Program-made: the position numbers and the translations under genes
Source of the DNA: Aphidius gifuensis
Taxonomy: Eukaryota > Arthropoda > Insecta > Hymenoptera > Braconidae
Direction: 5' to 3'
Assembly: GCF_014905175.1 (NCBI RefSeq)
Contig: NC_057791.1
Coordinates: forward strand, 17,426,177-17,490,176
Length of the DNA: 64,000 bases
Part shown: positions 33,661 through 46,470 of the stretch, piece after piece
Numbering within the stretch: the first letter of the stretch is position 1
How the letters are laid out: each line of letters begins with the position of its first letter
Notes under the pieces: model-generated
What the model was told of the DNA's origin: nothing
Database searches by the model: none
What the model saw: the letters and a program-made list of their open reading frames with translations, nothing else

Positions 33661-35564
33661 TTATTTTTCCTCTTCATTCTTTTGCCCTCCTCATCTTTCG
33701 ACCTCTTAACTTTTATTTTAACTCATTCTACCTTCATATATAAGACAACTACTACCTGAAAAATATTTTGAAATTCGCGGGGGTAAAAAGCACCAGACAA
33801 CGAGTATACGTGACTCAGAACATCATGATGATGATGATGATAGTATTTCTAGCTACTCTTCAAAAATGTTATTAGTTTTGAAGACACCTTTTCAAAATAG
33901 GTATTTTACATTCCAGATTGAATACCATCTTGATTATTAGTCTTATTTTTTTTGTTAGCTTTATTATATGCATATAGAAAACCACAAAAGATGTCCAATT
34001 ATATCATAAAAATATTATTCACTGATATCAAAAGAATTAAAAAAAAAAAAGATGCAAAAAATAAAAATACATGCTTATAATTCTTATGTGATTTAAAACA
34101 GGAAATTTTTCAATATGTTCATTCATCTGGAATTAAGTTATACATGACTATTAGTGTCTTGGCTAATCGGCGCATCCGTCACTACCTTTTTTATTTTTGT
34201 TTTCATTATTATTATTGTTATTTTCTATTCTGGTTAGTAAAGTTCATCTCACACTAAAATTAATAAACGCATCTTGGCCTAAAGGGCATCATTCACGTAT
34301 TTTTAATTGTACACCTTCGACGTTGTGTATATCAACAGTAGCATAAAAAATTTTTTAAATAGAATCATGCTGTTGATGATAATAATTATTTTTATTATGA
34401 TCTATTTTGCAAAATAAAAAAAAAAATAATAATAAAGATGAGAACAACAACCTATCATCACATTTAAAGATCGTATAAATACTTCCTTCTGATGATTAAT
34501 GTCACGACTAATGGTATTTTTTTTGTCGTGAGTTTGATGAAGCAACGATGACTGGAATGAATGAAGGCATCATTGACGACGTCTCACGCACCTCAATTGA
34601 ATGTTTTTTTTTTTTTTTTTTTTCACTTTATTATTGTATTTCAAACCCTACTTTTATTTATTTTTCTTTTATCCAAGATATATACGCAACCAGTCGATAC
34701 AGTTCCAGTAAATTTCCAGTGAAAGAAAAAAAAAAAAATTATAAATAATGTGGATATATAAAATTGAGAATAGGATCTAGTTTCTCCCTTACAGTATTGA
34801 GGTTGTGTAAAAATATAATCTCACAAGGACAAATAACTGGACCCCTTTCTTTAAAATAAAAATAAAAAAACTTACATCTCACAAGGTAGCTAAGGACAAT
34901 TGACATTCAGATGTCCGGTAGTTTGACGAGGAGTCTGAGCAAGACAAAAATGTTCATGTGTGAACCGTTGACCGGTCATCTTTATTTTTTATATACACTC
35001 AAAAATTTCTGATGGCATATGCATATGGGAATATCTTGAAGTACATTCCCAACGGTTTCCCCCTTGGATGGACCAATCAGTTGATGTTGCCTATACTAGG
35101 TGATGTTATTTTTTTTTTATAGCTATATTTATTAAACATATATTGTATCTTAAACTTGATTTTAAAACTGGATTTATTTGATTCCCGTTCATGGCCCCCG
35201 GAAGGGAAAATGTTTAGCAGGAAAAAGGGTCCAACTATCGATGTGATGTAGAAAAAAAAAAAAAGAACAAGTTTCAACTAATTTTTTTTGAATATTATAA
35301 GAAAAATATTATGTTGCCCCCTGTGAACAAGTGACCAGTCAGCCTTGGAACTGCCATATTATTTTTTTTTCTTATGGATAAATTAATTCATTGAAAATTT
35401 TACAATCTTGATGCTTTAATAGATTTATATTTTTTTTTTAAATATAAATAGTATTTATATTTTTTTAAATAGATTGATTTTATGTTGTGATAGTGTGAGT
35501 TGTATATTGGCAATACTCCAGTAAGTAAATTGCACTTTAAATTTGTATTTTATTTTTCAATCAG
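33661..35564. other. AT-rich desert with mixed patches
   Basis: Mixed patches occur at 33790-33840 (ending in GATGAT repeat), 34140-34200, 34260-34330, 34540-34590, 34880-35110 and 35185-35240. No long credible frame. The right end is a pyrimidine-rich tract leading to a tandem acceptor-like CAGCAG. Confidence 0.45.
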
Positions 35565-35620
35565 CAGCAGGTCTTCAGGGCACCATTTATACACAACATG
35601 TTCAGCTAGATGATGAATGA
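35565..35620 (+). other. Exon-like segment (candidate terminal exon)
   Basis: A good acceptor-like tract ends TCAG at 35561-35564, with two further in-phase CAG options. In phase 1 the segment reads AGLQGTIYTQHVQLDDE and stops at TGA 35618-35620. Phase 1 is what the exon-like segment at 30590-30707 would deliver, so the two could be joined by a 4.86-kb intron. The short length makes this weak evidence, and I do not recognise the peptide. Confidence 0.2.
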
Positions 35621-35864
35621 TTAACTCAAAGATTGTGGGTAGATTGATTACCAAGTTGTAGATATACTATTAAAAATATATCTGTCAGTTATAATATGTT
35701 GAAAAAAATTTAAATATAATAACAAACACTTTGAATATAACAATGAAAAATTTATCCAAAAAATTATTATATTATTTTGTGATATTTGTTTTTCAAAAAA
35801 GCTGTTATGTGATTTAATATTTAAGTATGAATTTCATGATATATATATATATTTGCTGAATGTT

Positions 35865-36235
35865 TGGCTGAGGACCTAGAGATACTCCTAGGGAATACCA
35901 ACAAAACCGGTCGAGTCAGATCGGGAGCACCCGCTGATCAAGCGTCGACTATAGACCAACTCTTTTACCTGATGGCAAAAGTCTCTCTACCATTTCTCTT
36001 TTTATAAAACCTTCTGGACCAAGAGTTGTCTGTGTTTCACCTTCATCTCTTGGTTGCTTCCAAAACGAACAAATAATATATATATATAAATAAAAAAATT
36101 AAAAAAAAAAAAACCAGACACAGATAGACGCACTCTTTCCCAATCATCCCAAGACCAAAAATTTTGAATTCTCTGTTGAGAGAGTCATGCGGAATTTTAA
36201 TAGCTATCCAAGATGGTGGGTAATTATCTGATTTG
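35865..36235. promoter_or_regulatory. GC-richer island, candidate enhancer
   Basis: Dense mixed sequence around 35870-36060 and 36110-36230, including AAAACCGGTCGAGTCAG and CGCTGATCAAGCGTCGAC. It contains the hairpin annotated separately. A minus-strand 66-codon frame (36043-36243) lacks features. Confidence 0.25.
35950..36034 (+). ncRNA. Precursor-microRNA-like hairpin (candidate)
   Basis: The 5' arm (35950-35975) and 3' arm (36010-36034) pair as follows: TAT with GTG (two wobbles), AGA with TCT, a one-base bulge, CAACTCTT with AAGAGTTG (8 perfect), a 3x3 mismatch, CC with GG, 1x1, GA with TC, 1x1, GG with CC. That is about 20 pairs over a 25-nt stem with small symmetric loops and a 34-nt terminal loop, the geometry of a pre-miRNA. 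The strand is arbitrary because the hairpin forms on either. I recognise no known mature sequence. Confidence 0.25.
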
Positions 36236-37004
36236 TTAATCACTCAAAAGTATATATCAATATTTTATTTTTATTTTCTCAACATCACTGTTATATTATA
36301 TTTATTTTTTTCTCATTGAAATATCCAGGAGATGAATTTTTAACGAAACCAAAATAAAAAAAAAAAAAAAAAAAACCAGGAAGTCAATTTAAAGTTTTAT
36401 ATCAAGATGTTTTATTGATAATTATATTGAGAATATTTTTTATATGCTGATGATGATGATGCTGATGATTGTTGGGGTCAAATGCGTTGGTGTCATCTGG
36501 AGTTTTGGACAATTTCGATACACCAAATGGAAATTTGATGGATTGGATATCAGTGATGACAAGCACATGGTATGATTAGCTATTGATGGGTCTTTTTTTT
36601 TTTTTTTGTTTTGTTGAACGATTCTGGTTTTTGGAGGGAATAGAATGGTGTCGAATGAATGAGAAGGCTACCTTTCTCGATGACGAATAGCGGGTGCCGC
36701 CCTTTTATTTTTTTTTATTATTTTTGAGGTCTTTATGCCACTGGTTTTTCCTGACTTTTGAAACTTTTATGATCGATCTGTCAACTATTGAATCATTTAG
36801 AAAAAATTTTACTAAATTTTCTTTTTTATTGTTAACCCGCAATGAAATATTTTTTTAAACCTTTATATTTTTGTAATTGTACAATATATATGATTTTTTT
36901 TTTTTGTATCATTCGACTTGGTTTTTTATGATTATAATATTATTATTTATTTTATTTTGATTTTAAAAATAAAAAATATATATAAATCTTTCTTGAAGTC
37001 AAAG
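36236..37004. promoter_or_regulatory. Mixed stretch with island at 36440-36710
   Basis: The island contains a GATGATGATGATGCTGATGAT repeat-like start, TTGGGGTCAAATGCG and GGTGTCATCTGGAG. Flanks are AT-rich homopolymer DNA. No gene. Candidate enhancer by composition. Confidence 0.25.
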
Positions 37005-37440
37005 CTCTGAATTGCAAGGTTCTCTCTGGGATATCTAAAAAGAATTCGTGCTTGGGCAAAAGAGTCGAAGGATTACATGCGTATCCCCCTGACCTCGCTT
37101 TTTTCTTTTCATTCTACTCTTTCATATATATATTTTTTTTCTCCAATTTTTTTTATTTCTTTCTACGTATCGCAAGGCACTCTTGTCTTTTAGGTGGCTG
37201 TTTTTGACTCCCTCATTCTCATTCCACGTTTTTTTTTTTTTTATATTCTTCTTCATCTTGAACTGTAACATCAGACCCAAAACCTAGCTATCGTGTCCCA
37301 CATGATTCCCTTTCCATTCAAGAAGAGAAAAAAAAAAATATATATATGCGTCGGGACTCTTTGAATCTTACTAAAAGTCGCGGCATGCGTTGAAATCGCA
37401 CCAGAGGCTCTCAAACTTTGATAAAAATTTAACATCTTCC
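37005..37440. promoter_or_regulatory. Chain of GC-richer islands
   Basis: Islands at 37005-37100, 37165-37230, 37255-37325 and 37345-37440 are separated by poly-T/A. Content includes CCCCCTGACCTCGC, AAAGTCGCGGCATGCG and GAATTGCAAGG. No open frame of interest. Candidate regulatory cluster. Confidence 0.25.
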
Positions 37441-37849
37441 GGAATCACATAAAGTCATAAAATTAAAAAAAAAAAAAAACATATATAAAATAACAATAAA
37501 TTATAAACAAAATTGGTAAAAATTTACAATATGACATCTGCCATAAAACATCAGTGTCATTAATTTTTAACATTCGTTATCTTTATTCATTTATATATTT
37601 ATTTTCATTTTATTTATATATATATTTTTTTTTAGAAACTAAAAGAGTTGCGAAAAAGAAACAAAATATTTTACTGCTTCCGTATGAATGTTGAGGAATG
37701 CGTAGTTAAAATTTTCCATGAAGAAACAACATCTTTGTAAAGCGAAACATATTGCGAGTACTATTAAAAGCAAAAATTATATCTCAAAGTGAAAAAAAAT
37801 AGATAAATATATCATTAGAAAAGGGAAAAAAAATGTAAAGAATAGAGCA
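37441..37849. other. AT-rich spacer
   Basis: A/T-rich. A mixed patch at 37670-37760 has no gene. Confidence 0.5.
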
Positions 37850-38420
37850 ATCGAACTTGATTACTTTCCGTGGGATCTTAACGAGATGTAATTGCAATGA
37901 GTAAAATGTATAGGATGTATATGTGGATAACCCTCACGGAAACTATCTTGCCGAGACTAACTCGATAATTGCAGCTATTACTGTCCACAAACGTCGTATT
38001 TAACTGGTAATCGCAGCTCGCTTACTAATCGAACTATAATATTGTTGATATAACTTCCAACTGAAAATCAAATGTCCACATAAATGTGAGGGAAAAATGA
38101 TTAAACACACACGCTCATACACCTTCCCGGATGATTCTCATTCACGCAAGGACACAAATGAATCATGTTACAAAAAAATAAAAATAATAATGATACAGCA
38201 GGTGGAAAAATAAAAATATATTTATATATATTTATTTAAGAAGCACCGAGTAGACATTCTTGTGTGCATCTGATGACAATTTATCAAAAATAAAAAAAAA
38301 AAATAAAAAACGAGAGAGAATAAATCACCGATCACTGCAATCCGATTGAAATTCAATCGAAATTTCGAAAGACAGTGGGGGTAGTCATTAAGCTTTCACT
38401 CGACATGTCGACCCACATCG
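37850..38420. promoter_or_regulatory. Homeodomain-site-rich island group with palindromes
   Basis: The 37850-38060 island carries many TAAT/ATTA-type cores (GATGTAATTGCAATG, CGATAATTGCAGC, GGTAATCGCAGC). Complementary arms TTTCCGTG (37865-37872) and CACGGAAA (37935-37942) flank part of it. Further right, 38343-38359 is a perfect interrupted palindrome CGATTGAAATTCAATCG, and 38400-38411 is the perfect palindrome TCGACATGTCGA. This density of sites and dyads in GC-richer DNA suggests an enhancer; function is inferred. Confidence 0.3.
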
Positions 38421-40600
38421 TCATCATCATAATTTTTATTATGGTTTAAAAAAAATAAATAAAAAAAAAACACTTTACTCAATGCAACATTAGATTCCAT
38501 GATAGGCATCAGCTTCTACAAGAATAATATATACATCATCCAATAATAAATTTTCCATTTTGAATTTAAAATCAATCCTAGTCTGTATCCTGTTTTGGAA
38601 TATATTTTTTTTCATTTTGTATTGCAAGATTTTGCTGAGTTTAATCTATTTATTTTTCATAAAATTATGTTTTTTGAAAAATTAAAAAATTTATAAAACT
38701 AAAATTGTTAGATTTAGTTTTATATAAATTTTTTAAATACTTTTATGATATTTAATATTTTATGGTTGAATAAATTTTTTTTTAAGTTATTAAATTATAA
38801 TTTCATTTTTTTTTTTGTTCATTAATCTAATAATTATCTAGGTCTTATAAGGATTGGTCTATTTATAAAATTTTATTGCATACTATCGTCAAATTCACAC
38901 GATGAATTTTCTGAAGATGGATTTTTACCTGCAGCTATATAGAATGTTTATAACCCGTATATGTAATCCTGTAAGTGGGCATTTTTTTTCCCCTCTCTAC
39001 TCGTTTATTACGCTCTGAAGATTTTATTGTTGCAGGATCTTAACTTTTGTAGATTAAAAAATATTCCTTATTTGGTATTAGCAAAATGCTCCCGTTGTAA
39101 ACGCACCAATAGACATTTAGTGTGTGGCATTATCGAAAGGTAAGAAGTAGAGTAGATTTTATTTTTTTTCTATTCTCAATTTGTTTTTTTTTTTTTCTTG
39201 CTAAAAAAGGTTACCTTGCTTATTTGTACTTTGGTCACCCGCTGGGCCAAGCCATCTTTCTGTTTGCGCTCGAGCGTGCGCCAAAAAAAAAAATATTTTT
39301 TATTTACTTATTTATTATTTTTTAAACTACCCTGCATATCGCATGGCTGCATATACCGGTAAAAATTTTACTCCAAGGATTAACCGTACATCATAAAATC
39401 ATTAAAAAATTATTGACAATGGATTATGATAATTTAAAACTAAATTTCTCACGATGATGATTTTTTTCTTTTCTTGTTTTTCTAATAATTAAAATAAATC
39501 AATATATGCATATAAATAAAGAGAAAGTTAATTTATTAACAATATAGATATTGATTATCAGTTATTACTAACAAAAAATAATTTAAATAGAAATATTCAA
39601 AAAAAAAAATTTATGGGATAATAAAATAGAATTTATGTCGATAAATCATTTTTATTTGAAACGTTTTTTTTTTTTCTTATATTTATATTTGAGTCATTAT
39701 AAGCAAAGTTTATATAGAAATTTGTTTTTCTTTCCGTGACCCGTTGACCTGATCTCAGTTATCCAATATGTTAGAAATAAGATCCCTAATAGAAAAAAAA
39801 TTCACACCATGCAAGACCATCTGACCTCCAGATAACAAAAATCATCAGAGAAAAACAGAGCCCCCTTTTTTTTTACAATGTTTGGCTCGTGACCAGCTGG
39901 CTTACTACAGCGGTCACAAATCCAAAAAAAAAATAAAAATATGAAATATATAAATGCAATAATAAAAGACAATGTATTGCATTGTGATAAATTTTTACAA
40001 AAAATTATAGAAAAAAAAGAGTATATACTGAAAAAATAAATAAATATTTCGACAAATTTTTAGGGATATATAAATATAGGCACTTAATCATTTACCAAAA
40101 ATTATAACTGAATTTGTTAATAGCATATTAATAATATATTTCATTATTAAAAAAATTAATTGAAAGTATTTTTATATTAAAAAAAATTACCAACGACTTT
40201 GAGCTCAATTAAAAACAATTTATAATGATTGATAATAATCATTAATTAAATTAAGAGTAATTAGCTATTTTTTATTTCAATAAACAATTTTTCCTCGAGG
40301 ACGATTTTATTTTTTTCATGTAAAAAAAAAATATAAATAATAATTTCCGCATTGAATATGGACTCATCCACATATAGGTAAATATGAATTTATTATTTTT
40401 ATTAATATCTCATAATAGATTAGCATATTCTAACGGGACAAAAACATATGTAACAAATAACGTCCTTGCAAAAATAACATTCAATGTTTAATATTATTTT
40501 AAGAATTGTATATTTATATTCTAAACGTAACTGAGAACTTGTATATATACAAGTCTAGTTCAAAGCACTGAAAAAAGAATAATACATATAAAAAAAAAAT
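38421..40600. other. AT-rich desert
   Basis: Mostly A/T. Mixed patches lie at 38880-39140, 39215-39290, 39740-39920. The small plus-strand frame at 39122-39325 is Phe-rich at both ends and not credible. No gene. Confidence 0.5.
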
Positions 40601-41300
40601 GACAAAAAAAAAGACTAAAATAACAGCTCGAGGGGTTGGGGTGAAAATAAAAATGTGAAGAAAAATAGTGGTGGGACGCGTGCAATGTGGACAGGGCTGC
40701 ATTGTTCCAGAGTCGCATTAGCAAAGCTGTGTCAAACCCCCAAAAATATAAAAAAAAATTTTCTTTTTTTCCACCCCTCAATACTGTATACTGTTACCCT
40801 CTAAATTTTTCTTCTTCAATTGAATTTTTTTTTTTTTTTTTTCTTTTTTTCCGTGTATTTGCACTTAGCGGGGTGTGTGGCGCGTGGATCAAAAATTTTG
40901 GGGTTTAAAGAGGGTGGTATAAAGGGAGTCATAAGGTATATGATCGAGCGTTTTTCTATTTTATGTATTTTCAAGGTGGCATTTCATGAATTTTTCACGT
41001 ACCTACTCGCGTGGCACACGTTTAAAATTATTTATGATTTTTCAAGGAAAAAAAAAAATAAATAATTGTTTTTTTTTTTTTTTTTTTTTACTAAATTAAC
41101 ATGTCAAAAGTTGATAAAAAAAATTGTACTACAGGTTATTTTTATTTTCCCATTAGAATGCATTCTCATTCAGGTGAAAAAAAAAAAAAAAAACCTGCGA
41201 CAAACACAAATATATTCCAAAAGATTTCATTCACCCTACAAAAGCCCTGCAGATATATTTGCATCACATTAACATTCGATTGTCGCGAGTGAATGCACGC
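40601..41300. promoter_or_regulatory. GC-richer region with POU octamer
   Basis: Islands at 40620-40740 (GTGGTGGGACGCGTGC, GCATTGTTCC Sox-type), 40855-40960 (GCGGGGTGTGTGGCGCGTGG) and 41225-41300. The last holds a perfect octamer ATTTGCAT at 41257-41264 near GATTGTCGCGAG. Frames in both strands are interrupted by poly-Phe/Lys tracts. Candidate enhancers. Confidence 0.3.
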
Positions 41301-43329
41301 TTAAAAGTCATCGCCTTTTTTTTTTTTTTTCTTGCACATGTATCCACAAAATAAAAGCAACAAGAAAAAAAAAGAAAAGAAATCAAGTATATATTTATAA
41401 ACTGTGATAATTCTTGCACAGTTCAGAGATCATTGACGACATGAAAAAAAAAAAGGTAGGCACTTGTGGGCTCAGGGTCAGTGGCCAGTCTTGGCTCATA
41501 AACCAATAATAAATTGGTGACAGTATATATTTTTAGCCCCAATTGAGGTCTCATATCATTGTCGTTGATAACGGAAGCACTAAGATTGATGCATTACACC
41601 ATAAAACACACTACTGAGCGCCACTCAAACACAATCACACACAAAAAATATAATAATAAAAAAAAAAGACTTCAAAGAGAAAGAAAGATAAGAAAATAAA
41701 AAAATATTTAAAAAATTACCGTAACCTACTGAATAAGTTTCGTGACTTGAATTATTGGAGACCTTGACCCTCTCTCTAGCCTCTGGGTAAATTACAGTAT
41801 TCAACTTTTCAGAGACACATTCAAAAAATAACTCCTCCCTTTTTTATTATAATTTTTTTTTTTCTTTATTTATTTATTTTTACATCATGCCAATATCTAA
41901 ACTGATGATTATCATTAATTCATTGTAATTTGTAACTAATATTTTTTTATTTGTTTAAATTATAATAATTTTTTTTTTTTTTGAATGATTGGTAATATTT
42001 CTTTTTTTTTCGTTAGCGTAATTCGCAGAGTCATTTGAACGATGATGAGAATGACAGATATGTAAAAATAGTTTGAACATTTGCAGAGATATATAAATAA
42101 AAATTTATTTTATTGACGAACGGTAGTCCAGTTGCTGTCAGACTCAGCATAAGATTATAATTTGTAATATACCTTGCGAAATAATGTAAGAAAAGAAATA
42201 GAAAAAAAAAAAAAAAAATTAACAATAAATTAATTTTCAATTCGTTGTGTCTAGGTGGTCAATTTATCTCTTTCTTATTTATTTTTTTCTTTCATCTCGA
42301 CTTTCCCATTATACACACAAACACATTTCATGTTAGTTTATTTATTTTTTTTACCTTGATGAGATTTTAGTAAATAAAATATTAATTTCAGGTTTAATAA
42401 TACAGTTATCTGTCTTACTTTTCCTTTTTTTTTTTTTTATATTTGATATATAGACATTATTTTTATATAATTTTTTTCCTCGAAAAATCACGGTGAATTT
42501 GTTGTCTTGTGAAAGCGACTGGTGTTAATTACTGTATTAGTCCCTGGTTGACAAAAGATAAAGTAAATGAAGAAAAAATATTTATTTATATATAAAAAAA
42601 AGTTGATAAACCAGAGTAACTGCGGTTTTTAAGTAAAAGAATCATATATGACTGCATAGCCGATTGGAAAATACGTGCTTCTAATCACAAATAGGTATCA
42701 ATCCAATGAAATAACAGTTTCTCGTTAACCATTTATACACAATTACTATCATACTCTGTTCAATTACTAACCAACACCATCTTTATAGATATATATATAA
42801 ACAAAGCCATTATTAATTACTCTCACTCAAAAATAAATCTAAATCGCAATATAAATTAATTTCGCATAAAAAATAATTACAGAAAAAATATAAATAAATT
42901 ATATAAACACTGATTATTTATTAAGAAGAATATCAAGTACAAGATACCCTTGGCCTTGCAAAAAAAGAAAAAAAAAATCTCAAAGCACGTGGCATTTGCA
43001 AATTGATCAGTGTTATTGATAAAATTAAAAATGCAATAAATACTATATGAAAAAAAAAAAATATATATATATACACGTGTAACATTTGATGAATGAAAAT
43101 TAAAAAATAATAAATAAAATTAATCTAATAATGATATATTTATATTTTTTATTGTAATTTTAAATGACTTGAAAAAAAAGCTGTACAAATATAGACAATT
43201 AACATTGCAGTATAGGTACACTGTGTATGTTTATATATGTATATAAAAATAAAAAGTTTACATGTGAATTTATATTATGATGATTATAATATAAAATTTT
43301 AACAAGTGTATATATATATATAGAACAAG
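41301..43329. other. AT-rich desert with island at 41455-41640
   Basis: The 41455-41640 island holds GGGTCAGTGGCCAG and facing CCAAT boxes (ACCAAT-AATAA-ATTGGT near 41500). The rest is homopolymer-rich with no credible frame. Confidence 0.45.
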
Positions 43330-43490
43330 TGCTTACAGCTTCAGTATAGACTAGTAGTGTAGATCTACATAATGTTTATTATGCTAACCTAGGCCAACGC
43401 GCTTGCATCAACAAGTGTTATATTATCATTCAAATAAAATGTTTTAATCTGCATACGTTTTATCGCCCTCTTGCGGCATGTAAAATTTGT
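43330..43490. promoter_or_regulatory. Small island with 12-bp palindrome
   Basis: TGTAGATCTACA at 43358-43369 is a perfect palindrome. It is followed by TTTATTATGCTAACC (Hox-type) and GGCCAACGCGCTTGC. No frame. Candidate regulatory site. Confidence 0.25.
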
Positions 43491-44339
43491 AAATATATGC
43501 AATATACAGCACGAGACACATTACAGACAAACACTATTTTATATGTTACATATTGTGAGTAATCTATGTTAATATATATATATTTTATTTCAAATAAAAA
43601 ACATCAAAACACGTGTTAAATATTAATATTTAAAAAAACAAACAAACAAAAATAAAGTCCCATGCATATTTATTAATTTAAATATTTTTAAATATTTTTT
43701 TTTTATATTATAAATTGTTGTGAGACAAGATATAAATTTGATAATAAAATATCTTTTAATTTTGATGGATAAAAAAAAAAAATTGGCCATTAGTCAAGTG
43801 TGCCAAATAGGGAAGAGAAGAATCAAACAACTGATGGATCCATGTCAAGAAAAATAATGAAAAAAAAAAAAAAAAATCATAACACACTTGTCTTGGTAAG
43901 TGACATGAGGTATGATAATAACATATCATCAGAAATTTTCAATGGTGCTTATTATAATTAAATGACATATTTCAAGGTCAAAAAAAAAATAAAAATAAAA
44001 ATACCCTGCAATATGTTTTGATATGCGACTAAATGAAATCCAGTTTTATTATTATAACTCATGAAATTGTGTCAATCTCAATTGTTTCATTGATGTTCCC
44101 GGGGGTGTCGTAAAATAAATACTCAATTCGTTTGAATCACCCTCATCAAAAACTACCCACACACAAATATTTTTATGTATTTTTATATTCAATTTTTTTT
44201 TAGTATACTATTTTTGTATTAATTGATAATTGTTATTTTTTTTTTTCTTTTAAATATATATATCAGCAAGTTTATAGTGTATACTGATAAAATTTAAAAT
44301 GTAATATTATTAATGATGTAAAATTATGTAGAGAATCAT
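43491..44339. other. AT-rich spacer with Ftz-F1-type site
   Basis: A perfect TCAAGGTCA (Ftz-F1/ERR-type monomer site) lies at 43972-43980. A mixed patch occurs at 44085-44115 (GTTCCCGGGGGTGTCG). The rest is A/T-rich. Confidence 0.45.
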
Positions 44340-44920
44340 ATGTTTTCGGTCAAGGCAGTAGCATGGTATTTTGTGGTGGACGTTTGCCCTCAATTAACAT
44401 TATGAGTAAGAAGGCGTGTAGCTCATATCATTTGTCTTTGAGATCCATAAATTGTAACAGTCTGTCTCTAATGTCACATTGATATTTTTCATCATTTTAT
44501 TTACACAATTTTTAGTATAATAATAAATTTTTTCTTTAAATAATTATTGTTATAAAATTAAATAAACAAATTAAAAAAAAAAACAATAATAAAAAGTGAT
44601 AAATATATAATATAAAAAATAATTTATATTATAATTTTTGATTTATTTATTATAATTTAAAACTGGCATATTAAATAATAAAATATTAAATGATTTATTT
44701 AATTCTGACATTAAGCAGTCAACTCGTTAATCAGCTGATCAGTTGTATTAAAGATAGAGTCACTTAGTTTACGTAAGTCAATGTTCGATTTTTCAGTGAG
44801 ATATGAACACATACAGAAGTCACACGGGTGGATTCAAAGGTGAATACGAGAGGTGTAATCGAGGATAAATCCGAGGTCACGGAAACAACAACTATGTTTA
44901 TTATCATACATATCAACAAA
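44340..44920. promoter_or_regulatory. Two GC-richer islands
   Basis: One island at 44340-44480 (GGTCAAGGCAGTAGC, TTTGCCCTCAATTAAC). Another at 44700-44900 contains ATCAGCTGATCAG, a perfect 10-bp palindrome with a CAGCTG E-box, and CGGGTGGATTC. A/T sequence lies between. A 91-codon minus-strand frame (44764-45039) has no family features. Confidence 0.25.
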
Positions 44921-45804
44921 TACCAACAAATAAATAAATATATATATATGTTTACATTAACTGCAATGTTCAAGTTGCCCTTAAGATTTATATAAATTAT
45001 TTTTTTCTTTCTTTCTAAATTACACACGCAAATTATCAAGTGTATATCAGTATATACTTTCGTGACTTGAAATTGGTACTTTTTATTTTTATTTAATTTA
45101 ATTTTGTATTTTTATTTAGTATGCTTTGGTATTTGGATCTATACTATCCTGATTATTACACATTATGCACTATACACTAATGGGACAAAAAATGCATCAC
45201 GCATTTGTATTTATATATATCTTTATTTGTCTGTTGATATTTTTGTACTTGTATTGGTATAATATAGCGTGTCAACAAACTTATCAATCATTTATTTTAT
45301 AACACTGCAAGTGTATAAATTTAATTTAATTTTAAATATTTATAAAAAAAAAAACGAATCAAGTTTTAGTATTAAATAATAAATTATAAATTTATTATAA
45401 GATTTATTTATTTTATAAATAATTTAGACTGAGTGAAAAACCACGTGCTCATTGATGATAATTTTACGATATGAAAAAAAAAAAATGAATATTATAATAA
45501 AAATTAAAATAAATATATATTGAAAAGTATCGTGCTAGCAAAAGTTTACACAGCCATACCTGAGTTATTTATCTGTCTTTTTTATACAGCAGCAGCAGCT
45601 ATATGTTGAAGCCAACATATTTTCTTTCATACATCAATACACATCAATAAATATTGTACATGTGTATGTCTATTGTTTATAGATATATAATATAATATGT
45701 GTGTTTTAGATATTACTAAGTTGAATATCTATAGTATTAATCTATGTATATAATATTTCAAGTTGAATATAACAAAGACAATGATAATATGATATACAAG
45801 TGAG
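44921..45804. other. AT-rich spacer
   Basis: A/T-rich with a CAG triplet repeat (45588-45599). No gene. Confidence 0.5.
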
Positions 45805-45940
45805 ACAAAGTTTAAGCTGGACAAATGCGTGGGTCCACACAGTGTTGTTCAAGGCCTACCTGGTTTGACGCGACGAGAACGCGATTGGTCGTAGCAAGAC
45901 TGCGCAATACAGAGGTGCAAAGTAGTGAAGGAGTTGAAAT
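45805..45940. promoter_or_regulatory. Compact GC-rich island
   Basis: About 110 bp of markedly GC-richer sequence (GCGTGGGTCCACACAG, GGCCTACCTGG, GACGCGACGAGAACGCG, GATTGGTCG). Minus-strand frames run through but continue into poly-Phe. Candidate regulatory element. Confidence 0.3.
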
Positions 45941-46470
45941 AAATAAAAAAAAAAAAAAAGTATATAAATAAATAAATAAATGTATAAATGAAGAAAGAAA
46001 AAAAAAATAAAATTTTTTTAAAATTAAAAGTCTGATGAAACACACAAAAAGCAATATAGAAAAAAAAAAAAAAAAAAAAAAATGACGAGAAAAAAAAAAA
46101 AAATCAAGAAAAATAGTGTTTTTATCTTGTAGATTTTAAAATGACAGATGAGATTTTTTTTTTTTTTTTTTCTTTCCGACCAAGCCCCACTATTTTCATA
46201 TATAAAAAAAAAAAAAAAAATCCTTGACTTGTCAAATACAACTGGTAACCAGTACAAATGTGATAAACACGTCGATTTATTTAAGTTATCCTTCAATTTG
46301 CCTTGAAATAGACAGAATTTATTCAATTGATTAATTTAATTAATAAAAAAAAAAAAAATTATATATTAATATTATATTCTAAATTAAAAAGTAAAGAAAA
46401 ATAATTTTAATTTTTAAAAAAATAATAATTGTTATTTTTTTTCATTCAATTTAAAGTGATTTTCTTGTTG
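45941..46470. other. Homopolymer-rich spacer
   Basis: Very long poly-A and poly-T runs (for example 46060-46100 and 46155-46171). Frames encode Phe/Lys tracts only. Confidence 0.6.
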
